Shown piece by piece: positions 32,847 to 44,477 of a stretch of DNA of 64,000 nt. The notes below the pieces were generated by a model. It did not search any database and had not been told where the DNA came from. It saw nothing but the letters and a program-made list of their open reading frames with translations. Numbering within the stretch: position 1 is the stretch's first letter; each line of letters opens with the position of its first letter. Both the position numbers and the translations under genes were made by a program. The DNA is from Volutella citrinella (lineage: Eukaryota > Ascomycota > Sordariomycetes > Hypocreales > Nectriaceae): contig JAWZSP010000002.1 in NCBI GenBank assembly GCA_034401135.1, positions 558,001-622,000 of the forward strand, written 5' to 3'.

Positions 32847-35800
32847 CTATCTGCTATTATTATCCACCGATTCTTCATCCCAAACCGATATTGGCAACAT
32901 TGAAACGACAAACAGCGGCTCGCCCTCCAACCCCTCCAGCGCCGCCACCACGGCTTCTTCCACGTCTTCGATCGGGGCAACATTGGTCTCCAAACACTCG
33001 CCGTCGTCCCCTCCACCGGATTCACCAACAGACGTAGCCTGTGCCCGCGCATTCTCTAGAAAAGTGACCTTGCTGCCGCATACATAGTCAAGATACGGGC
33101 ACCATGCCGCAAAACTCAACTCATGGGACCTCCATCCGCGATCTTGGTTCGATGGGTCCAATGAGCCCTTGGAAACCGACACCTCAAGGGTCCATTCACA
33201 GCTGATCCAGGGTTCAATCATCCTTGGCTCCCCCGTCACGCTCGGCATGTCCTGGGACTCTTGTCTTGGTCGTGGATTTTTCTGAAGGTATGATTCTGAC
33301 AAGCTTTTGAGGGCCTCTCGCAAAGTAGTTTGGCTTTTGGATTTGGTGGGTTCTTCGATCCCCGAGGCCTCCTCTGGACGTGTGAGTTCTTTTGTGGTAT
33401 CGGCTGGTGGAATAAAATCCTCAGCCTCAACGAATCCTGGGCCCTTCTGCAATTGCATGTCCTTCTCGGGATTTTTAGAGGATGTCAGGCTCGATTCAGA
33501 GTCGTTCTTCCTTCCCATACGCTCAGAAAATTGATTGCTTTCGTCTTCGTTCATTGTTTGATACTGCACTAGGCTGGTGTCAGGATCATCTGCTTGGGCA
33601 TGCGGGCCAAGTGCTGCAGGTTCTGTTGAGATAGCAGTCGACTGCTCACCCTGGTGAGAGCTGCCGTGGTGAGACTCGATACCTGAAGCCATACTTCGAC
33701 GCCGTGAAAAATAGTCAGACCATTGAAAGGGGAATGACCCATTGAACCCTTGATATTTTGTAGCATCATATGTTGACCCATCCAACCCGGCGAGCAGGTC
33801 ATCGTCAGTAAATGGAAATGATGGCACATGCCCATCTTTCGTCTCTTGAAACATTAGGGGACCTGAATTCTGCTCGTAGCTGGCACCTTGACCTCTTGAG
33901 CTAGGCTTGGAGGGAGTGTCCGAAAGCTGGGACTCTGTTTCCGTTGTGGATGATTCCTCAGAGTAGCGGCGGCGACGTCTCCTGGGCCGAGGTTCGTTAC
34001 GGGAGGACGCCCCGATGGGTGCATTTGCGGCAATAATCTCATCGAACCCTGGCTGCACAGGAAGCGCTCGTAGCCGCAACTTGTTATTCCAGCAGCACGG
34101 CGTTGCCGCAAAAATCACAGCCATCCGAACAGCCGTGGCATCTCTATCTGTCTGACACCATCCTATTGACAGCATGTTCTTCACAGCTGTGACAAGGCCA
34201 TCGGCGCAAGCGCGATAGAAGAGGCGCCCGACACGCGTAGATCTGGTGTTGACTCCACGTCTGTTGTTGCGCAGTGGTCTGACTAGGTATTCAGGCTTTT
34301 GCCCTAAAATTTGATCCAGCATTCTTTTCAACATGCGCTCGCATTCCTCCTGGGGCCGTTGAAGTTGCAGAAGCCCTTGAAAGCGAGACTGGATTTCAGT
34401 ATTAGGCCAATTACTCTTCGCGGCCTCTGCAAGAGCCATCTGTAGAAGTCTCTGTTCATTGAGCCATTCGACCAAGAACGAGGATTCCAGGGCGGCATCC
34501 GCGGATAGACTGGCTGCTTCGCCCAAAGACAAGGAGAGGTAATGTCTGAGATGTTCCTTGACCATTGTTGATGCCTCAGCAAGGCTGAAATAGAGTGTTC
34601 CGGACGAAGTCGGCTCGCACAGGAAATCTCGGACAGACTGGTGCATCAGCTGGACCACGCTCGATGCGCTGTAGTAATACGAACGTGATTCCTCGGCTGA
34701 GAGACCCGGGTTGAAGATCTCGAGAAAGGGCCCGCACATACTGTAGATCTTGCGCCACAGCTCATCGTACGAATCGATGGGCAGCAGTTTCTCCCACATA
34801 CTGTCAAGGGACTCAGACTCGCAGCCGCCCTTCAGGAGTGCCATTGCCTCCCAGAGCGTCTCAAGCGTAACCTCGCCTATCTCGCCAGCGGCACAGATCC
34901 ACATGAGCACTCTGCGCAGTTCTTGCACCTTTGTGGGTGACCGACCAGCCATCAGCTCGGTGGCTATTTGGCCATAGTATTCGTAGAGCTCTTTCGGAAC
35001 TTCGGTTGTAAACTTTTGAAGTTCCTCGAGAGTCGAGCACTGGTTGGACTCAACTTCTTGGCTCAACTTGTCGAGGACAAGCTTCACCCATAGAATTGAT
35101 CCTTGTGCCTTGAGCAGCAACGACTCCCTGATGCTGTCGATTGCCTTCTTCTCCCGAGCCGCGGAGCTTGCGAGAGCTCGGTATCTTGGCTGTCGAATAT
35201 TCTTCCGTCGTAGCGGACGCGGAGCTGGCGCAGATGCAGAAGCCTTAACTGAACCATGAAAATCGAGGGAGTGCATCGCTGCGTGGAGAGCCTGCAGCCC
35301 AAGCTCAACAATCTTTCCCACATCTTCGGCGTTCTCATTCTCAACAACAATGCACGGGTAGTCGAAGACTTGTCGCTCAATCTCCGTGTTCGGCCGACTG
35401 AGCAGGATAATCTTGGTGTTGGAAGAGTCGGCCCCCATGACGGATGTCAGCAGTTGGACTATATCCGTACTTTCAGCCTCGTCGACTGCATCGATCACGC
35501 AAAACACCTTGTGCTCGCTACCACAGACGCCTTTGAAGATGTCGGTCAAGATCTCATTTGTCCACTGGTCGGGAAGATGAGGATCCATCAATCGAAAGTG
35601 CGGCTTGAAAAATTCGTGAAAGAGGCTCGGCTGCTGCTCAAGAAAGTGGTATAAGATTGAACGAACGAGAGATTCGTTCTTGACGAAACCGCCGCCACGA
35701 CGACGGTGATAGAACCAATCGCCCAGAAGCATATCCTCGTCGTTATTTCCCGACGCAGGAAGCAGATGCTGCTGAATGGCTCTTGCCAGAACTGACTTGC

Positions 35801-37887
35801 CGCTTCCTGGCTTGCCTCTGACCCATAGGATACCACTGTTTTGGGCTGCGAATGAAAGGTAGACTGGGTGTGTCCAGATCCAAGAAGCAGTGCCGATCGC
35901 GGCGGGGGCGACCTGGCTTTTTCGTACGTTGATCTCGGGGAATGACAAGGATTCGAGGCATTCTAATGCACAGTTAGCTAAGAAAAGGCAGCAGTAAGGC
36001 ATTGGTATAGGAGAAGATACCTCGACTCTCCGTATCGGGTTTGATGGTAGCGTCCACCACACCATCGAGTTCGTTCCCGACTGATGCGCCGCCACAGATG
36101 AGCAATTTTGCGCCCTTGGTGAGCAAAGTCAATGTCCTCACGAACTTCGCTCTTACCGTCTTATCTAATTCATCAATGCGGTCAACCAATACCAATGCAT
36201 CAGGCCCAATGCGCTGTATGAACAAATCGAGGATTGTTAGCACGTAGCCCGAAGGTGGCTCGCCATGCTGCTCAAGATGCTTGACAAAGTTGTTTCGCGA
36301 TTCCAATGGAATGATGTTGATGTAATCTTTTATAATCTCGTGGGCTTCTGCACTGGGTATGTGTCCCGCTGCCTGGCTGAGTAAGTCACTGAGCAATGGT
36401 ATAAAATCGACCTTTGGCTGCACTTGATGCTCGCCTGCTCCTCCGCGGAGTGCCTCTACCCGCGATATGTGTGGCGTAATGAATGCTCCTTTCCGGAAGC
36501 AATCGAGATATATCTTTTTTCGGTCATCCCATAGTTTCAGGTGCTCGAAAAGACCATAAGCTCCGTGATAGCTCAAGATTAGCTGCGAGGGTGGGAGAAT
36601 GCACAAGATGCTGCCCTGGGCCTTGTCGCTCCAGCTTTTGAAAGCTTTGGTGTGAGCATAGGCGTCCAATTCTATACCTTCCATTGGCGTCCTCGTGTGG
36701 GGAAAGCTCAAGCGCGATTTGTATTGAATTGCCAGCTGCGCGGCCTCTTCTTGGTTTGCTGTAGGAGGTTACTAGAGCTCAGCGAAGAGTCGAATGGAGT
36801 TGCACCTTACCATAACTATAATGAGGCCCAATAGTCTTGGAGCATCGTTGCATCTGGTCGACGACTGGGAATAACTGGCAGTAGTGGTCCGTATAGGCGT
36901 CTATATCTCCTAGTCGGTCCGCCTCCTCTAGCCCGACGCTGTTGAGCCCTTGGGTGACATTGAACCGAAAGAAGACACCTTTTTCCGTCAGAGATGGGAA
37001 GTCGCGTTGAAAGTTGTGGGACTTTTGTTCCGACTCTATGGCCATGGACTTGAATGCTTTGATGACGTCGGTGATGCCATCGCCGAATTGCTTCAGTGAT
37101 GAGACACCCGTTCCGATGGACACGAGGCACCCTGTCCCGTTTAGTCTTCGACTTTCGTCCCCTTGGAAGTACACGTCCAACGCTTCCGCCCACAGCTCAT
37201 AGATGGGATTGTTTGCGCCGGTTGCACCATCGGAATAGACCCTCCCGTCAATGTCGAGCTTCTCGAAGAAGGAGGTTGCGGCAGATGTTGCTCGTGCTGC
37301 CTCCCAGATGCGCACACGATTAAGCATAGCTACGGGCCATCGTTTTGAGTAGTAGCTTGGAAACAGGACGATCTTTGACGTTTGTTGGCTCATGGCACAA
37401 ACAAAGCTGCCTAGTGTCAGTGCTGGGTGGTATCTTTGCTCAATACACATGTGACATACGTTTTACACTCAGGCGACCCGTCGCATTCCTTCATCAGCTC
37501 ATCCTCTGGAAGGCCCCGTTTTTGAAGCAAACTCTTCATGGCCGTTTCCAGCGCCTCATGATCAAAGCGACCCTGCAGCTTCCCGGACCGGCCCAGTCGA
37601 TGGCGCGTCTTGGTGAAGACAGTAGATGACAGCGTCTGGTACTCCTCTATACACTCGGACACACTCATTTTGAGTCGTCCCAGCATGATGGCAATGAGGC
37701 CCCCAGTGGAGGTGCCGCATATCATGTCAAAGCAATCGCAGGGCTTCGGGGGGTTGGCCGGGTCGATGAACTCGACGATGCGCTGCAAGATGCGCAGAGA
37801 CGACAGGCCGCGGACTCCGCCGCCGTCCAGGCAGAGCAGTCGGATGCCGCCATCGGGACCGGCTTTCCGATCATGGAGCAGCGCCAT
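32847..37887 (-). CDS. Patatin-NACHT NLR-like protein
   Basis: Exons on the minus strand are 37887-37460, 37406-36811, 36758-36021 and 35962-32847; they join in frame to 1625 residues. Residues 1-310 are a patatin-like phospholipase with all key parts: oxyanion loop DGGGVRG (21-27), nucleophile GTSTGG (Ser60) and the Asp202 of DGATGANNP. Residues 342-587 hold a second NTPase-like stretch with a Walker-B-like ALVLVDRIDELDK but no P-loop. A true NACHT follows: WIWTHP, P-loop GKPGSGKS (637-644) and Walker B VFCVIDAVDEAES. No ankyrin, WD40 or TPR repeats were recognised afterwards; the last 600 residues include a basic run and Ser-rich disordered sequence. Fungal patatin-NLR proteins such as Neurospora PLP-1 act in allorecognition cell death (established for PLP-1); that role here is inference. 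Confidence 0.88.
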
Positions 37888-38416
37888 GGCGGCGACAGCT
37901 TCTCCGTCTTGTCAGTGAGTGTGTCATCCAGGTGATAATCGGTTGAGCGGGGCAAGACTCGGACGTGAGGGACTTTACCGCCAGGCCTTGGTTCGCCTAA
38001 TTGGTTGCCTTGTCGGGGCTGAGCATGGGGTTGACGCATGTCAGATTGGTGAGATGACAGGGGCCAGAGTGTCAGATGACCGATCTTGGCACTCGGATTG
38101 AGCAGCGTCACGGAGCATTGAATGCATACATAGTAAAGTGAAGTCAGGTAATTGTCAATGGAAATCTCTAATCTCGCAAGTGTAAATTGTCCCAGGCTTT
38201 GCCTTTGATCCGTGTTGATGATCTGTCTATTCTTGCCCCATTACTTCCATCCAACTACTTTTTTCAATGCGATACCCAGTGACATCCCCGCTTCTAGCTC
38301 TTCGTCCGTACCATTCAATTGCTAACGCACCTTAAAAAGGCATCTTCATCTGGGCTCCAATGGTGCACACCATCACAGGCCATCGGTCAGATCGATACAC
38401 AACTTCAGTCGTTGGC
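37888..38416. other. Intergenic region, promoter of the NLR-like gene
   Basis: No gene seen between two co-directional minus-strand genes. Confidence 0.35.
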
Positions 38417-40645
38417 TCACAGCTTTCTTTCCCGAAGAAACACAGCCAAGCCAAGTGCGACTAGTGAGAACAGGATAGAAAGTCCTAGCATCGTTAGCAA
38501 TAATCACGTCATGTCTTGCTCGTACATACCATGAGCGTACTCAAGTCCGAGAACGTAACCCTTGACAACGACATCGGCCAACTGCCTTGGCGCATGGTCT
38601 ATATAATCCATGTTCTCGGCCACCTTGCGCAGGATCTATCATTTGTTAGCTATGACAAAGTCGATTAGATAAAGATACAGTACCTCATCAATGTTTTCCG
38701 GTGTCAAACCGAGTCTTTGCAGGCCAGATTGGACATCAGCTCTAAGCACGCCTTGCATGATGGCGCTTGAACCCGCGAGTCCCAGAACAATGCCAATCGG
38801 CTGCATCATGAACAGCCCAGAAGTCGCGGCGGCTTTATCTTGCGGCAAGATTGCTGTCTGTAGAGCGATAAACACGGCGCTCTGTGCAATCCCAGTTCCC
38901 ATGCCACTGCAATAGAGGTCAGCTGGTTTTATGTGCTGGATAGATCTAGTCATACCCAGGAATAATGTAAAGCGACTCGGCCCAGTTCGTATTGCCGTGC
39001 CACCGCAGCATCATCAAAGTGTAGCTGGCCGCTGACAGTATCGCTGAGCAGATGACGAGCTTCTTGTACCGGCCAGTTCTGCATGCATGTCAGCACCTTT
39101 CTTGAGTGTGCGAGGGGACTTGACGAACTTCTGGATGATCATTCCGGAGAGCACGCCTCCGACAGTGTTTCCAACGACAGCTGGGAATAGATGGGCGCCA
39201 GCCTCTGTATTTGAGACCCTCTGAGTGACTTTAAAGTAGATGGGCACCGTAAACATCATCTGGAACAAGGTTAGACCAGTTGCCGTTACTGAGACGTAAG
39301 ACTCACTCCAAGTTGTGCTCCACATTGAGCCGCCATGATGAAGTATGACAAGGAAACGTCTGGGCTTTTGAGTAGTCGCATTGGAAACACGGGCTCCTTG
39401 GCCCAACGTAGTTCTACCACAGCGAATACGCCGAGCAATAAGACGCCCAGTCCGAGAGAAGCAAAGACGACTGGATGAGTCCAGCTGACCTTTGTGCCGC
39501 CAATCTCCAGGGGAAGCAGTAGCAAAAGAACTCCAACACCTAGGAGGGAGGACCCCAAGCCGTCGATTCTAGCCAGGCGGCTTCTCAGGGACACCTCCTC
39601 GTTGCCCTGCTGAGGACTAGACTCTGGTAACATGAATCCACAGAGCACCATGGCTGCGATGAAGATTGGGGCCTGTCCAAGAAAGGACCTAATGCGTGTC
39701 AGCCAGATTCTCTCCAAGTGCAATCAATACCTACCATCTCCATCCGATTGTGTCCGCGAGCCAACCGCCCAACGGACCACCAATGCTACGGCCAACGGTT
39801 GCAATGATGTTCATGTAGCTCTGCCAGGATGCCACATCTCTTAGAGGTGCCAGTTCTACGTTGAGTCAGCAACGCACTGGAATGTTGTAGTGATGCACCA
39901 TACCTGTGATTATGACGGACGCGAGAGATATCATGCCTGCTCCTCCAGATCCAGATATCACACGACCCAGGATAACTTGCCACATTGTCTGGCCAACGCC
40001 ACTTTTCTCGGTCAGCCATATCCCCGTAGGAGACGTAGACAGCGGAACTCACACAAGCGCACTAGGTTGATAGATCAGTAACGCGAACGGAATCAAGAGT
40101 CAAGGGCGGACGTACCAACCACCAGCAAAGATGCCATAGCAAAGAATGAGGATTTGCTTTCGACCGAAAATGTCGCTAAGTTTCCCATACTACAGCACAA
40201 TGATATGTGAGTCCTAATACTTCTCCAGCATCGTGTAAATACTCACCAAGGCCTGTGTCGCCGCGCCGGCAAGCAGGAAGCTGATGACAAGCCAGCTGGA
40301 ATCCTCCAGGTTTCCAAACTCGGAGGCGATGACTGGATGTGTCGCGAGTACAAGCGATCCATCGGCATTGGAAGTAAAGACTCCTAAAAACCTAGTTAGT
40401 TGAGCAATACCCTTCCAGGCCAGCCGCTACGAACCAATTAGCAAGGCCAGGACCACCTGGGCGATGAATGTGTTGTCGTAGGTCTTCCGCTCGACCTGTC
40501 TTGTCTCGGAACCAACTCCTTCCACATCCCCCGATGCCGCTGTGCCGTATTCAGGGGTCCTAAATCGCGCATTTTCGTTATCAGAGGCAAGCAAGCGCGA
40601 TGTCTCCTCGTCCTCCTCCAAGTCCGGTCTCTTGAAAATCGTCAT
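38417..40645 (-). CDS. MFS multidrug / basic amino acid exporter (DHA2-like, 14 TM)
   Basis: Twelve exons on the minus strand: 40645-40435, 40383-40247, 40189-40116, 40061-40053, 40001-39904, 39855-39735, 39688-39307, 39259-39129, 39078-38956, 38907-38694, 38635-38530 and 38484-38417. They join to 557 residues. Exon 4 is only 9 nt. Motifs are SSWLVISFLLAGAATQALYG in TM2, KLSDIFGRKQ (motif A), ALVGVGQTMWQVILGRVISG, SGGAGMISL, and the antiporter-type RSIGGPLGGWLAD. The family (azole-resistance Azr1 and vacuolar Vba type) moves drugs or amino acids against H+; which applies here is not known. A long acidic N-terminal tail (DLEEDEETSRLLASDNEN) with a dileucine-like element may direct it to vacuole or plasma membrane. 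An upstream in-frame extension exists, but ATG 40645 fits the family. Confidence 0.85.
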
Positions 40646-41890
40646 TGAGCCTATTTTCCGCTGACGCACCAAACAATTAGACAAATGGCTCACGCTGCAT
40701 GTAGCGTGTTGATTTAGAATTTTGAACCGCATCCTCCGGCTGTTCCTAAATTGGGTGTTATCGCAGCCGTGAGCGTGATTGCTCTTAGCTATTGCGTGAT
40801 GGAGGTGCATCAGGGGTGGGCCCACCCAAAGCAGACCAGACGTCTCCGTAAATCACCACTAATTAACTAGTTAACGGCTCGCATCCCCAGCTATATTCCA
40901 GGTCGAGCAACCAAGTAACATAAAATTATCCAAATCATCGAGAGCTCAAGTGTCAGCTTCAATTGGGGGACAATGCGCACCATGTCAACAGGTTCAAAGC
41001 TGTTTTGCCTCATGTGCCGCAGCAAACTACTAGCGTTATTGAAAACACCTCCCTGAATCACGCCGGGTTATCATACCTCTGATGCAGTCTTCGCCAAATG
41101 TTGAAGCCTGCTGCAACAAGGTATCCATCCTAGTTTGTGCTCGCCGTCCAATCACCGCGGAAGTGGCGCGTTGTTAGCTTGCAGAGAGTAAACGTTAATT
41201 GGCAACCGAAGTCCGGAAGTGTAAATATACTAGCCTCAAGCAAAGATACGGTAATCAGATTATGTGTAGTAATACGTTGGTTGAACGACTAAAGGGAAAA
41301 CATATGCGAATATCAGGCTCACATCCGAGATATGTCTCCAGATTGAGGTACCATGAAGCGAAAACAAACTATGGAGTCAGCGAACGCCCCAAGATGCAGT
41401 CACACGATGCATCTGCCGCCCTTGGATAGCCTTCAGAGATGCACACCTGCAGTAATGAGTTATCAACCCCATCCCCACACTATCTTTCAAGGAGCCTTGT
41501 TGCCCATGCACCCTTCTAGTGATTTTGTCTTTCCTGCCTGCCACAGCCTTGAATGTTACCCCGCCTCTGGGGATCAACCTTGCTGGGGTCAAAACCTTGG
41601 CCTCTGCTCAAAAAGGTAAACACAAATAGGCCGTGCATGGGCCTTATCTTGGTCAAATCATCATCATGCAGCGTCGAAGTCTGTGGCAGCATACTGCAAC
41701 ACCACCATCCAAATGAAAGGCTACGTAGTTCGCTTATCTTGCTTTCTTCAGTCACAATGAGTTTTGAGTGTAAGTTACTGGAGATCATTCTTCAGATTCG
41801 TGACAGGCTCCAGAGCCTTGTCTACACTAAACTATAACGAGATACATCGGGTATACATGAAATCGCTAGCAAACTAATACCAAAGAAGCC
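40646..41890. other. Intergenic region, no gene seen
   Basis: It lies between the MFS exporter and the 3' end of the permease gene. No credible coding or RNA gene was seen. Confidence 0.4.
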
Positions 41891-43366
41891 TTAAGCCAGA
41901 GGCTCACAGGTGAAGGGGCTCTTGACCTCGCCGTTGCGGAACTTGATGATCTGGTGGGGAATTAGTACATGTTGAATCCATAGTTGATGCTTCAGGGCAA
42001 GACTTACGATATCATCGATACTGGCGTAGGTGCCGCCGACTAGAACAACCATACCGATCAGGAAGATGATGGCGTTGGAAATGCTCTTGATGAGGTTCTT
42101 CTTGGCGTACCAAGATCCCTCACGGATGTGCATGAACCACAAAGCGGCAGGGAGGTAAAAGGTAAAGCCAGAAATGAAGAGGGAGGAGGAGATGGAAAGC
42201 AGGTCGTTGAAGAAGGGAATAGCCTCCGCAATGATCCAGGCGATGACGGTGATGGCGGAAATCAGACCAAGCCAGGTGATCCAACCCATCTTGGTGTTGA
42301 TGTAGCGGATGACAGAGTCCTTGTAGATACGGCCGTGGATGTAGCGTCCGACGACAGTGGTGTTGATAGAGCCAGAGATGAAGATGACGGGAAGGGCAAG
42401 ACCGAAGGCAACCTTGGAGATGAGAGGGCCAGCAGAGAGCAGAGCAGGAGACTTGACATCCTGGCCAACAAAGGCATAGATGAGGGCACCAGTCAGGGTG
42501 TAGATGAAAATCTCAATAATGCCTAGAGCCCAGATAGACTTGACGTAATCCTGAGGGGTGTGCATCTCATCCATGAAGGAGAACTGGCAAACGGCGAAGG
42601 AGTAGGCGAAGACGATGTTGGTAATGGCAATAAAGGCCTCGGTGAAGGTGAGGCCCTCCTTGGGCCACGCGGACCAGTCAACAGCAGCAAGGCCGCCAGT
42701 CGAGTTGGAGCCCTGGACACCAGTGGCGATGATGGTGACGAGGACGGCGATGGCAATGGAGACGAAATCAATGTAGCCGAGAATAGCAACCTCGGCGAAG
42801 GAGGGAGGGATAGCAATGATGAGAAGGATGATGGCAGAGACAACACCGAACACGAGAGAGCAGGCTCCGTTGTTGGACAGGTTGAGGAAGGCAATGCTAC
42901 CAGTGAGACAGTGGGATCCGACGAGGAAGGTAAGCTGGAGGGAGAACATGACACCAACAAGCTCGTAGCCGAACTTGCCCATCAACAGCTGGCCGGCATC
43001 TGCATAGTGGGAGACGTGGGGGAACTTGAGCTTGACCTGACCGACGACGTAGCTGGTGTAGATGGCGACGAGACCGAGTCCGACAGTCAGGATGACGCCG
43101 GCAACCATGCCGAGAGTGGCAAAGGCGGAAGGGAGACTGAGGCATCCGAGGGCAATGGCCTCAACAATGAGAACGACGGTGAGACGCTTCCAGCCGAGAC
43201 GGTGGAAGTGGGCGTTACCCTCGGCAGCCTTGCGCTTCTCGAGGTCGGCATACTCGGTCTCGCCAATGACGGCCGTGTCGAACATGTCCTGGTTGTCGGT
43301 AGTGGAGCCCTCGTGCTTCTCGCGGGCAGCCTCGTTTGAGGTGGCGCGGACGATGTGATCCGCCAT
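41891..43366 (-). CDS. Amino acid permease (AAAP family, Mtr-like)
   Basis: Exons on the minus strand 43366-42008 and 41950-41891 give 472 residues. The intron (41951-42007, gtaagt...accag) is exactly 57 nt and has no stop, so an unspliced mRNA would remain in frame. The protein has an acidic cytoplasmic N-terminus (DTAVIGETEYADLEKRKAAE) and about 11 transmembrane helices of the AAAP family, starting GWKRLTVVLIVEAIALGCLS, with FSFMDEMHTPQDYVKS in the middle and FYLPAALWFMHIREG near the end. Neurospora Mtr transports neutral aliphatic and aromatic amino acids; the same role is likely here by family. A minus-strand TATAAA lies about 160 bp upstream, and the codon use is strongly C-biased, which suggests high expression. 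Confidence 0.9.
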   Translation of the reverse strand: MADHIVRATSNEAAREKHEGSTTDNQDMFDTAVIGETEYADLEKRKAAEGNAHFHRLGWKRLTVVLIVEAIALGCLSLPSAFATLGMVAGVILTVGLGLVAIYTSYVVGQVKLKFPHVSHYADAGQLLMGKFGYELVGVMFSLQLTFLVGSHCLTGSIAFLNLSNNGACSLVFGVVSAIILLIIAIPPSFAEVAILGYIDFVSIAIAVLVTIIATGVQGSNSTGGLAAVDWSAWPKEGLTFTEAFIAITNIVFAYSFAVCQFSFMDEMHTPQDYVKSIWALGIIEIFIYTLTGALIYAFVGQDVKSPALLSAGPLISKVAFGLALPVIFISGSINTTVVGRYIHGRIYKDSVIRYINTKMGWITWLGLISAITVIAWIIAEAIPFFNDLLSISSSLFISGFTFYLPAALWFMHIREGSWYAKKNLIKSISNAIIFLIGMVVLVGGTYASIDDIVSLALKHQLWIQHVLIPHQIIKFRNGEVKSPFTCEPLA

Positions 43367-43527
43367 GGCGTAAGAGTCTATTTGTAGAACCCGTGAAGGG
43401 GAAATAATATGGCAAATACGGGGAAGAGAGAATGGAGAGGGGAGACACGCGGTGGAGAAGGCGGAAGAGGCTTGGGAAGGAGAGAAAATTGAGCTAGATG
43501 CGGGAGAGGGAGAGAGGGAGGCGGCTT

Positions 43528-43533
43528 TTTATA
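43528..43533 (-). promoter_or_regulatory. TATA box of the permease gene
   Basis: The minus strand reads TATAAA about 160 bp before the start at 43366, followed by GA-rich sequence on the plus strand (pyrimidine-rich on the coding strand). Confidence 0.5.
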
Positions 43534-44453
43534 AATACCAGTTGGCTGCGAAGGGTGAGACTTGTCTAGGAGTGGGAACCGGGAGCTAAGTAGTACTGAT
43601 AAGGCGAGTCGAGGAGAGAGAGGGCGGCGAACCTTGGGGATGGGGCACTCACTTACTCTGTAAGCCTGGGCCTGCATGCTCCGCAATACAGCAGTGGGGA
43701 TGGGAAAGCAAACCCCCGGGTCCACACCTGGAGCAAACGCAGCAGAAAAGCATCGTGGGCCGTGGCAGCAGCAATCAGAGAGGTTACGTAGCAATTGGAG
43801 CGCGCAAGAAGAAGGTACTCCGGGAGAGGAGGGCTGGTGTGGCTCCGGGGCGGGTGCCGTTAGGTTGAAGCGGATCCGTGGACTTGCGCGAGACAGTGTC
43901 TTCTCCAGCTGCCGTTTGCGACCAATTCTCTCAACGCGGACCAACCACACTGCTTCGTCCCCCCTCCACCCCGGTCATATGTCCACTCGTGTCCCTGACT
44001 GACTCCTCCTTCCCCGCGGCCGTGATTCCTTTTATTAATCTACGCACGACACGCTGGCCGTGGCAGCAACAAGAAAGATTGGGGGGGGACAAGCGAAGGG
44101 GTGGGCGACTGCGGTGCCGACTTTCCGAGCGAAAGTGGTTCGGCCCCCCGACGGTCGAAGGAATCAATGACTCTGTCGTCGAGGGATTGTCGTCAACTTA
44201 TTACCTAACCAGTGGACCCGGCAGTGCCTGGTTGAGCCGCACGGCGCTCTCTGCTTGGCTGCCGACCCGGTCCCTATGGGTTCCGGATGGGTCCCTATGT
44301 GTCAGGGAAACCGGGAAAAAAGGACCGCAAGTAGCACGGCGTCGCACGCACGGGGACCGCGTCGCCTTACAACGCGCGACATAATACAGCATCAGGACAC
44401 ACGGCCTCGCGAGTCCAAAGGCAGAACGAGGCCCTGACGCATGGGCTGATTAC

Positions 44454-44477
44454 CTCTCTCTCTCTCTCTCTCTCTCT
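44454..44477. repeat. (CT)12 microsatellite
   Basis: Twelve perfect CT units with further C/T sequence after them. It may be a length-variable marker. Confidence 0.9.

Noticed and set aside
42560..43339. 259-codon acidic frame opposite the permease
   Set aside because: Antisense shadow; the Asp/Glu/Gly-rich sequence mirrors the C-biased codons of membrane helices.
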